Source: Microbacteriaceae bacterium
Lineage (GTDB): Bacteria > Actinomycetota > Actinomycetes > Actinomycetales > Microbacteriaceae
Assembly (NCBI GenBank): GCA_012511645.1
Contig: JAAZFP010000211.1
Coordinates: 1 to 5,624 of the forward strand
DNA: 5,624 nt
Reading direction: 5' to 3'
The translations under genes and the position numbers were made by a program. Shown here one piece after another: positions 1 to 5,624 of this stretch (position 1 is its first letter; each line of letters starts with the position of its first letter). Below the pieces are notes generated by a model, which was given only the letters and a program-made list of their open reading frames with translations, had not been told where the DNA came from and ran no database searches.

Positions 1-530
1 AAAAATCGGGTGTCATAGCGGCGAGGTTCGAATGCAGGAGTGATCCAATGTGACCAAGAGCCGAGCAAATCTGCTCGCAGAGTCAGCCCGTGCTGGTGCA
101 AGAACTCACGAAATGAGATGTCGCGTTGCTCTAATGACCGACGTGCGTCATGGAATTCGGTCGCGTCAGGGACGATGGTCTGCTCGTCGACCCCGGCGAG
201 CAACACACCGGTTTCCTCGAAGGTTTCTCTCGCAGCCGCCACCACGAGTCCATGGGCAAGTTCTGTGCCGCACCCAAACCGCTGAGCAAAGAATTCTGGT
301 GTGGGACCGACCCAGCTGATGGGTTCCGCATCCTCCTCGTGCACTCCGCCACCGGGAAACACATACATTCCCGCGGCAAACGCCATGCTTCGTTGTCGGC
401 GCATGAGAAACACTTCGAGCCCTTCAGAGCCGTCCCGCACCACCGCAATGGTGGCGGCTGGCTTCGCAACGACCGGCTGCTCAGCCAGATGTATCCGATC
501 CTGAACACTCGGTGGCAGTGGAATTCGCAT
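1..530 (-). CDS. NUDIX hydrolase with enlarged Nudix box, 3' end cut by window edge
   Basis: The first 176 residues are visible and the frame is still open at base 1. It starts MRIPLPPSVQDR at an ATG (530-528) with a strong ribosome binding site. Residues 24-63 give the opening Nudix strands (AATIAVVRDG, then VFLMRR and MYVFPGGGV). The catalytic helix follows at about 98-111, AAARETFEETGVLL, with the RExxEE core (R101, E102, E105, E106) that binds the metal. The gap from FPGGG (58-62) to R101 is about 20 residues longer than in a standard Nudix box. Together with WITPAFEPRRYDTRF at 162-176, this resembles the NUDT19-like group of hydrolases. Such enzymes cleave nucleoside diphosphates linked to another group, CoA derivatives in the case of mammalian NUDT19. 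The LLT...H.GQVAFPGG signature of bacterial CoA hydrolases is absent, so the substrate is not assigned. The gene lies 26 bases after aroE and is probably cotranscribed with it. Family membership is secure; function beyond that is inference. Confidence 0.9.
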   Translation of the reverse strand, partial: MRIPLPPSVQDRIHLAEQPVVAKPAATIAVVRDGSEGLEVFLMRRQRSMAFAAGMYVFPGGGVHEEDAEPISWVGPTPEFFAQRFGCGTELAHGLVVAAARETFEETGVLLAGVDEQTIVPDATEFHDARRSLEQRDISFREFLHQHGLTLRADLLGSWSHWITPAFEPRRYDTRF

Positions 531-533
531 TGG

Positions 534-542
534 CTCCTCCTC
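534..542 (-). promoter_or_regulatory. Strong ribosome binding site of the NUDIX gene
   Basis: The minus strand reads GAGGAGGAG here, and the AGGAGG core ends 5 nt before the ATG at 530. It is the best Shine-Dalgarno match of any junction in the window. It fixes the start codon and suggests that this gene is initiated independently rather than by coupling to aroE, whose stop codon lies 26 nt upstream. Confidence 0.85.
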
Positions 543-556
543 AAGAACGCCTGAGG

Positions 557-1423
557 TCAGGCGAGATCAGTGACCCCCGCAGCATCGCGCATCGCGTGCA
601 ACACTCGCCCTTCATCGTGGACCGGCATGCCTGGGTCACCGTTGACGAAGATTCTCACCTGCAACAGCGCCTGGTGTACCAACATGCTTATGCCTGGCTC
701 CACCACTCCACCGCCTGCTCGCCAGTGTGCGGCAAAGGGCGACGGCCATGGGTCATAGGCGACGTCGAAGAGCGGCACATGCGTTGGCAGAACCTCAAAA
801 CTCATTGTCGTTTGTACGTCCCCTGGAATCGTTGAGATCACGCTGGTCGCAGAGTCGCTCATCTGTGAGATTCCGTCGACAATTGAGCTCGCGTCACATG
901 CAAATCCATGGCTCGCATCAGAAAACTGTTCCGCGAGGGCCGCTGCTGCCTCAGGTCTTCTCGCGAGCACACTCACCCGAGACGCACCCAGCATTCTCGC
1001 GGCCATCACCGCCGACATCGCGGTTGCACCAGAGCCAAACACCAGCGTGTGCGAGAGATCAAACGCTCGTTCTTCGAGCGCTGCAGCGAGGCCGGCTACA
1101 TCAGTATTGAATCCCGCCCACGATGGCTGACCATCATGATCGATAAGCCGGAGCAGGGTGTTCACCACCGCGCTTTCTGTCGCGACAGGATCAAGAACCG
1201 CACTGAGCCGACGCGCCTCGCCCTTCAGCGGCATCGTTACGGAGAAACCGAGCCAGGTGTCATCGCGAGTATTGAGGAATGCAGCGAGGCGTTCTTCCGT
1301 GACGTCGACGGCTTGGTACTCCCATGGAAGACCGAGCATTGAGTAGGCGGCACGGTGAATGAATGGCGACCGCGAATGGGCGATTGGTGAACCGAGTACC
1401 GCAAGGTGACGGTGCATCAGCAC
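557..1423 (-). CDS. aroE: Shikimate dehydrogenase (NADP)
   Basis: AroE reduces 3-dehydroshikimate to shikimate with NADPH, the fourth step of cytoplasmic chorismate synthesis. From the GTG start the protein has 288 residues, normal for the family. The substrate domain shows GSPIAHSRSP (S17 and S19 bind shikimate), GFSVTMPLK with catalytic K67, N88 in VVNTLL, and GFNTD with catalytic D108. The nucleotide domain has a glycine-rich loop, FGSGATA at 129-135, and the cofactor-facing segment VLARRPEA at 152-159 in place of the NRT seen in many AroE proteins. FDVAYDPWPSPF and EPGISMLVHQA with Q251 complete the C-terminal signature. Two starts are possible: GTG at 1423, overlapping mltG by 7 nt with AGGA 5 nt upstream, or ATG at 1417, forming TGATG with the mltG stop. 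The N-terminal strand (RHLAVLG) is complete with either. QuiA- or YdiB-type paralogues are possible but less likely, as the active-site residues are all present. Confidence 0.93.
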   Translation of the reverse strand: MLMHRHLAVLGSPIAHSRSPFIHRAAYSMLGLPWEYQAVDVTEERLAAFLNTRDDTWLGFSVTMPLKGEARRLSAVLDPVATESAVVNTLLRLIDHDGQPSWAGFNTDVAGLAAALEERAFDLSHTLVFGSGATAMSAVMAARMLGASRVSVLARRPEAAAALAEQFSDASHGFACDASSIVDGISQMSDSATSVISTIPGDVQTTMSFEVLPTHVPLFDVAYDPWPSPFAAHWRAGGGVVEPGISMLVHQALLQVRIFVNGDPGMPVHDEGRVLHAMRDAAGVTDLA

Positions 1424-2523
1424 CCGAATCCTGGGTTCTCAGCGCACCATTCACGGAGCACCTGGGTGTCGGCTTCGTGACCCGCATAGGTTTCATTAAA
1501 CCGAGATTCACCGGTTTCAAGATTGATTGCCACGAAATACAGCCAGTCCCCCGGCGTTGGGTTCAGGGTTGCCTCTACTGCTGCCCTGCCGGGGTTTGCG
1601 ATAGGACCAACGGGAAGCCCCTCGTGCAGATAAGTGTTCCAAGGGTTGTCGTCGCCAAGCGCTTCGCCCGAAGACCACACGCTGCCATCGTTATCCTGCC
1701 CAATGCCATACTGCGAGGTCGAGTCCATCTCAAGCTTCATGCCGATGGCGAGTCGGTTCTCGATCACTCGAGCAACCTTGCCAAAATCGTCAGCAGTTCC
1801 CGCTTCACGCTGCACAATTGAGGCCTCCGTGCGCACGCGCTGGCGGTCTGCTTCCGGCACTCCGAGGTCATCGAGCATGGAAACCTGATACCCAACCAGC
1901 TTCGCAATCGCGTCATGCGCGGAGGTTTCTGGTTCAAACTCGTAAGTGGCCGGATGGAGCCACCCCTCCAGCGAGTCCACACCCTCAGGCAGGCCAAAAG
2001 ACCGGGGCTCAGATGCAGCCGCAATCAGATCGTCCAGTGGAATTTCTGCCCCATCAGAGATCAATTCAAGAGTCTGGCTCGCGGTCCTTCCCTCAGGAAT
2101 CATCGCGGTGAGACGCACCCGGTTCTCCGGGTCCTGCAGCGCGTCGAGTGCCGCCTGGGAGCTCATTTCCAGCCGCAATCGATACGAACCGGGATGAAAG
2201 TCAACCGCGGGGTCCTGTGCCAGCAGGAGTTCATAAAATGCCTGTGAGGTCTTCACCACCCCAGCGTCTGCCAGGGTGCGAGCGACATCTTCGCCGATCT
2301 CACCACTCGAAATCGTGATGACGATCTCGCCTTGACCGTTGCCCTCAAAATCATTCGAGGTCCAGCCCAGTTCGAGCGCAATTCGCTCGCCATACTGTGA
2401 CCACGCATACGCTGCAACCGATCCGAGCGCAAGCAGCAGCACCAACACCACGCTCAGTGAAATGATCCACCGTTTGCGAAATTGTTTTGCGCGCTCTTGC
2501 TTGGCAGATGGTCGGTGGCTCAT
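1417..2523 (-). CDS. mltG: Endolytic murein transglycosylase MltG (YceG-like)
   Basis: MltG cuts nascent glycan strands in the periplasm or outer wall zone and is thought to act as a terminase that sets strand length. The protein has 368 residues. A short basic cytoplasmic stretch (1-18) is followed by one membrane segment (about 19-41, rich in V and L) with no signal peptidase site, so it should be a membrane anchor with the rest outside. A LysM-like region follows at about 66-118 (ITISSGEIGEDVARTLADAG, then FHPGSYRL). The YceG domain then shows IPEGRT (142-147), EGWLHPATYEF (186-196), and EASIVQRE (233-240), where E240 matches the catalytic glutamate. Downstream come VIENRLAIGMKLEMDSTSQYGIG, the NTYLHEGLPVGPIANPG block and a final HEADTQVLREWC tail. 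The only two cysteines are C360 and C368. The ATG overlaps the ruvX stop as ATGA; only a weak GAAGAAAG precedes it, so translation is probably coupled to ruvX. Confidence 0.95.
   Translation of the reverse strand: MSHRPSAKQERAKQFRKRWIISLSVVLVLLLALGSVAAYAWSQYGERIALELGWTSNDFEGNGQGEIVITISSGEIGEDVARTLADAGVVKTSQAFYELLLAQDPAVDFHPGSYRLRLEMSSQAALDALQDPENRVRLTAMIPEGRTASQTLELISDGAEIPLDDLIAAASEPRSFGLPEGVDSLEGWLHPATYEFEPETSAHDAIAKLVGYQVSMLDDLGVPEADRQRVRTEASIVQREAGTADDFGKVARVIENRLAIGMKLEMDSTSQYGIGQDNDGSVWSSGEALGDDNPWNTYLHEGLPVGPIANPGRAAVEATLNPTPGDWLYFVAINLETGESRFNETYAGHEADTQVLREWCAENPGFGC
1429..1432 (-). promoter_or_regulatory. Shine-Dalgarno core for aroE inside the mltG end
   Basis: The minus strand reads CCAGGATTCGG just before GTG at 1423. 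The AGGA core is 5 nt from that GTG and 11 nt from the in-frame ATG at 1417. The spacing favours the GTG start, whereas the TGATG overlap favours the ATG. The site lies within the last codons of mltG, so aroE translation is probably coupled to it. Confidence 0.5.
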
Positions 2524-3056
2524 GCTGGGTCACTTTCTTCTGCCGGAGGGGCATCCTGGTTGTGCTCTATTGTCTGCGACTCTACTACCGTACCTGGAGG
2601 CCTGCCCAGGCCACGCTCCATCTCAAGAGCATGCTCGAGGATGACCACTGCGGCTGCCTGATCGATGACGTTTCGGCTCTGTTTGGTGTTGCGCCCCGCG
2701 GCTCGAAGATTGCTCTGCGCGGCGACTGTTGAGAGTCGTTCATCCACGAGGCGTACCGCTACTGGACGCTCAGTCGCAGCAGTTGCACCGAGCGCACGAA
2801 CCAGCCGTTTGGCAAATTCCTCTGCATCATCGGTCGAAGGGGTGCGATGCCCGCCTAGGCCAAGCGGCAAACCCACAACAACCTCGAACGCCTCAACGTC
2901 CCCCACCAGCTCGACGAGCCTGGCGATGTCAGTATCACCATTGCTCACCCTCGCCACGGTCTCAACGGGCGTTGCAAGCATCGCGTGAGGATCGCACCGA
3001 GCCACTCCGATGCGAGCCTTGCCGACGTCGATTGCGAGCCGAACACCAGCGCGCAT
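2520..3056 (-). CDS. ruvX: Putative pre-16S rRNA nuclease (YqgF/RuvX family)
   Basis: This RNase H-fold protein is required in many bacteria for maturation of the 16S rRNA 5' end. The older label, Holliday junction resolvase homologue, rests on fold similarity. The protein has 178 residues. The family pattern is clear: AIDVGKARIGVA at 8-19 with acidic D10, VVVGLPLGLGG at 59-69, VDERLST at 104-110 with E106, and NVIDQAAAVVILEHAL at 129-144 with D132. D10, E106 and D132 form the expected metal-binding triad. The conserved domain ends near residue 148. The last 30 residues are polar and acidic (ending DAPPAEESDPA) and are not part of the usual fold of about 140-150 residues. The ATG lies 4 nt after the alaS stop with no clear Shine-Dalgarno sequence, so reinitiation or coupling is likely. 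The stop codon overlaps the mltG start. Confidence 0.94.
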   Translation of the reverse strand: MRAGVRLAIDVGKARIGVARCDPHAMLATPVETVARVSNGDTDIARLVELVGDVEAFEVVVGLPLGLGGHRTPSTDDAEEFAKRLVRALGATAATERPVAVRLVDERLSTVAAQSNLRAAGRNTKQSRNVIDQAAAVVILEHALEMERGLGRPPGTVVESQTIEHNQDAPPAEESDPA

Positions 3057-3060
3057 GGAT

Positions 3061-5624
3061 TTAGCCCGCTAGCTCTCGACGCACCGCGTCGAGCGCGTCG
3101 GTAATCTTCTGCGGATCTGTGCCACCGCCCTGCGCAAGATCGTCTTTTCCGCCGCCGCCACCGCCAAGCACTCCGGCCGCACATTTCGCGAGCGCCCCAG
3201 CTTTGACGCCCATATCCCGCGCACCAGCAGTCGTCGCCGCAATCACCACAGGTTTGCCCCCTGCGTCACCGGCAAGCACGATCACCGCAGCTTCAGCTGC
3301 CATGCGTTCCCGAAGTTGCTGAGCGAGTCCACGCACATCATCAGCGGATCCAACGGCGCCAAGCGACTGCACCACCGCCCGCACTCCCCCGAGTTGCTCT
3401 GCCGAGGCTTCGAGCGATGGCAATCGTTCACCGAGCCGAGCCGACTCAAGTTGCGCAATCTTCTTTTCGGCCGCTTTCAGTTGTGCGGTGAGCTCTGATA
3501 CGCGCTCAACCACCTCGAAACGAGGGACCTTGAGCCCGCTCGTCAGCTGCTGCACAATCGCGCGCTCGGCGGCAAAATTGTGAAACGCTTCCAAGCCGAC
3601 GAACGATTCAACTCGGCGGTTCGTGCTACCAACCGAGCTCTCGCTGACGAGGTTGATCATCCCCACTTCAGCGGCTCGACCCACATGCGTGCCGGCGCAC
3701 AGTTCGCGCGACCATGGGCCACCGATGTCAACCACCCGCACCCGCTCACCATACTTCTCACCGAAGAGCGCCATCGCTCCAAGCGCCTTCGCCTCGTCCA
3801 GGGGCATTTCCCGCGTGACGACTTCGTAGTTGCTGCGCACAGCTTGGTTCGCGATTTCCTCGATCTCGCTCTTTGCTTGTGCGCTGAGCGCCTCGCTGTG
3901 CGTGAAGTCAAGCCGCATATAACCAGCCTTATTGTACGAACCGGCCTGGTGCGCGTTGGGGCCCAGAACGTCACGAAGCGCGGCATGCATGATGTGCGTC
4001 GCCGAGTGTGCTTGCGTTGCACCGCGGCGATACTCCGCGTCGACCTTGGTTACTGCGCGCGCGTCAACGGCAACCGTACCGACAGTGACCTTCACGGTGT
4101 GCACAATCAGGCCAGGCACCGGCTTTTGCACGTCAAGCACTTCGGCTTCAAAGCCGTCACCAACGATCAATCCATGGTCGCTGTCTTGGCCACCGGACTC
4201 AGCCCACAGCGTGGTTTCAGCAAGCACGAGTTCCGCGATGTCGCCTTCGCTCGCAGCCGGGCTCGGCACCCCATCGACCACGATTCCGAGCACACGGGTC
4301 TCGTGTTCCAACTCGTCGTATCCGATGAACTGAGTTTCGCCGAGACCACGCAGCTCTTTGTACACTGAGAGATCTGCGCGTTGCCCCTTCTTCGCCTTGG
4401 CATCGGCCTTGGCCCGATCACGCTGTTCCTGCATGAGCGAGCGGAATACCGCTTCGTCGACGTCTAGCCCGCCCTCCTGCGCAATCTCGAGGGTGAGTTC
4501 GATCGGGAATCCGTGCGTATCATGCAGCATGAAGGCAGTGGAACCATCAATGACTCGGCCAGACGTGGCCGCATGTGCCACAGCATCGTCAAGAATCTGC
4601 ATACCGGAAGCCAGCGTGCGGAGGAACGTACGTTCTTCTGCCAAGGCCGTGCGAGAAATGAAGCCAAAGCCCTCTGAAACCTCTGGGTAGGCGTCTTTCA
4701 TCGCTTCGCGTGAGGCAGCAAACAACACCTCAAACGTGGGCTGCACGACCCCAAGCAAGCGCATCGACAGAATCACCCTGCGCAGCAGGCGACGCAAAAT
4801 GTAGCCACGGCCCTCGTTCGAGGGGGTCACGCCATCGGCAATGAGCATCAGCCCGCTTCGGACGTGATCTGCGATAACCCGCAACCGAACGTCGTCGGCC
4901 TCATTCGCGCCGTACGTCTTTGCGGCGAGCTCAGCAGCAGCGTCAAGCACCGGCCGAACCTGATCGATCTCATACATGTTCTCGACGCCCTGCTTCAGAA
5001 ACGCAACGCGTTCGAGCCCGAGCCCTGTGTCGATGTTTTGTTTGGGGAGTGGCCCAACAATGTCAAACTCAGTCTTTGACCGCACATTCTCAATCTGGTT
5101 CTGCATAAAGACCAGATTCCAGATCTCCACATAGCGGTCATCGTCAGTGGCGGGACCACCATCTATGCCGTATGCCGGGCCTCTGTCAAAGAAGATCTCG
5201 CTGCACGGGCCAGCAGGGCCAGGCTGACCTGTCGACCAATAATTGGTGTCTTTGCCCAGTCGTTGAATTCGCTCATCTGGCAGACCCGCAATCTCGCGCC
5301 AGAGCGAATGAGCCTCATCATCGTCTTCATAGACCGTGACCCAGAGATCCTGGGGATCAAAACCAAGCCCGCCATCGTCTTCGCTCGACGTGAGCAGCTC
5401 CCAGGCAAATCGAATGGCGCCCTCTTTGAAGTAATCGCCAAAGGAGAAGTTGCCACACATTTGGAAGAACGTGCCGTGACGAGGGGTTTTTCCAACCTCT
5501 TCGATGTCGTTCGTTCGAATGCACTTCTGCACACTCGTCGCGCGGGAGTATGGTGCTGGCACGAGACCCGAGAGGTAGGGCACAAATGGCACCATGCCCG
5601 CAACCGTAAACATCAGGCTTGGAT
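3061..5624 (-). CDS. alaS: Alanyl-tRNA synthetase, 5' end cut by window edge
   Basis: AlaRS joins alanine to tRNA-Ala in the cytoplasm and hydrolyses mischarged Ser- or Gly-tRNA. The visible frame has 853 codons, beginning PSLMFTVAGMVPF. In homologues this sequence is preceded by roughly 30-35 residues, so the true start lies beyond base 5624. Counting from the methionine at 5613, class II motif 2 is RHGTFFQMCGNFSFGDYFK (45-63), motif 3 is TGLGLERVAF (196-205), and the tRNA-recognition region includes AFMLHDTHGFP (360-370). The editing domain holds AESGGQ (471-476) and the zinc ligands H536 and H540 (HSATH) plus C639 and H643 (CAGTH). A short coiled linker (about 701-728) leads to the C-terminal DHHA1 domain, with its glycine-rich run and KDDLAQGGG near 816-831. 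All functional parts are intact. It ends with TAA 4 nt before ruvX, and any operon promoter would lie upstream, outside the window. Confidence 0.97.
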   Translation of the reverse strand, partial: PSLMFTVAGMVPFVPYLSGLVPAPYSRATSVQKCIRTNDIEEVGKTPRHGTFFQMCGNFSFGDYFKEGAIRFAWELLTSSEDDGGLGFDPQDLWVTVYEDDDEAHSLWREIAGLPDERIQRLGKDTNYWSTGQPGPAGPCSEIFFDRGPAYGIDGGPATDDDRYVEIWNLVFMQNQIENVRSKTEFDIVGPLPKQNIDTGLGLERVAFLKQGVENMYEIDQVRPVLDAAAELAAKTYGANEADDVRLRVIADHVRSGLMLIADGVTPSNEGRGYILRRLLRRVILSMRLLGVVQPTFEVLFAASREAMKDAYPEVSEGFGFISRTALAEERTFLRTLASGMQILDDAVAHAATSGRVIDGSTAFMLHDTHGFPIELTLEIAQEGGLDVDEAVFRSLMQEQRDRAKADAKAKKGQRADLSVYKELRGLGETQFIGYDELEHETRVLGIVVDGVPSPAASEGDIAELVLAETTLWAESGGQDSDHGLIVGDGFEAEVLDVQKPVPGLIVHTVKVTVGTVAVDARAVTKVDAEYRRGATQAHSATHIMHAALRDVLGPNAHQAGSYNKAGYMRLDFTHSEALSAQAKSEIEEIANQAVRSNYEVVTREMPLDEAKALGAMALFGEKYGERVRVVDIGGPWSRELCAGTHVGRAAEVGMINLVSESSVGSTNRRVESFVGLEAFHNFAAERAIVQQLTSGLKVPRFEVVERVSELTAQLKAAEKKIAQLESARLGERLPSLEASAEQLGGVRAVVQSLGAVGSADDVRGLAQQLRERMAAEAAVIVLAGDAGGKPVVIAATTAGARDMGVKAGALAKCAAGVLGGGGGGKDDLAQGGGTDPQKITDALDAVRRELAG
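3075..3093 (-). repeat. Perfect 8-bp inverted repeat at the alaS-ruvX junction
   Basis: On the minus strand CTCGACGC, a GGT loop and GCGTCGAG form a perfect GC-rich hairpin. It lies within the codons for the last residues of alaS (LDAVRREL) and ends 18 nt before the ruvX ATG. No run of T follows, so it is not a rho-independent terminator. In the mRNA it could fold just upstream of the ruvX start. The alternative is chance, since the same bases must encode a helical C-terminus rich in D, A, V and R. Confidence 0.5.

Noticed and set aside
131..544. A 137-codon minus-strand frame starting at 544
   Set aside because: It is out of frame with the NUDIX gene, which covers the same bases and carries the FPGG and RExxEE motifs. 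The 137-codon product is rich in C, W and S and matches nothing recognisable.
531..556. Possible terminator or promoter between aroE and the NUDIX gene
   Set aside because: The 26-nt gap holds a strong ribosome binding site but no stem followed by a T run and no room for a convincing -35/-10 pair.
908..1342. A 144-codon plus-strand frame
   Set aside because: It is antisense to aroE, arginine- and histidine-rich, and lacks any domain.
3130..3180. Low-complexity CCG/GCC-rich tract suggesting a repeat
   Set aside because: It encodes the glycine run of the AlaRS C-terminal domain (GVLGGGGGGKDDLAQ), which is a known glycine-rich site of the family rather than a separate repeat element.
3580..4368. 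A 262-codon open frame on the plus strand
   Set aside because: It lies wholly antisense to the editing and central part of alaS, whose motifs are intact. Its translation shows no recognisable domain, and long antisense frames are common in GC-rich coding sequence.

Overview
The window is an ordinary bacterial core-genome segment. All real genes lie on the minus strand and are packed into what looks like one transcription unit. Base composition is moderately high in GC. The protein variants point to an actinobacterium: AlaRS with CAGTH in the editing site, AroE with an SVTMP motif, MltG with a WC...C tail, and the order alaS-ruvX-mltG-aroE. Microbacteriaceae is a plausible family, but that is inference only.

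In transcription order (right to left) the layout is: alaS, alanyl-tRNA synthetase, whose 5' end is cut by the window edge (5624 to 3061); ruvX/yqgF, a pre-16S rRNA processing nuclease-like protein (3056 to 2520); mltG, endolytic murein transglycosylase (2523 to 1417); aroE, shikimate dehydrogenase (start at 1423 or 1417, end at 557); and a NUDIX hydrolase with an enlarged Nudix box, cut by the left edge (530 to 1). The junctions are a 4-nt gap, a 4-nt ATGA overlap, a 1- or 7-nt overlap, and a 26-nt gap with a strong ribosome binding site. There is no gene-free stretch over 300 bases; the longest non-coding stretch is 26 bases.

The genes do not form one pathway. They serve tRNA charging, rRNA maturation, glycan-strand termination in the cell wall and aromatic amino acid synthesis, and sit together as a growth-linked housekeeping operon. 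The NUDIX gene at the end is the only member whose substrate cannot be named. No promoter, rho-independent terminator, RNA gene, mobile element or CRISPR array was seen. The alaS promoter would lie beyond the right edge.

I found no previously undescribed system. The items worth a second look are modest: a perfect 8-bp hairpin at the alaS-ruvX junction, the NUDIX gene standing where other chorismate genes often follow aroE, the two-cysteine tail of MltG, the acidic tail of RuvX, and the aroE start choice.
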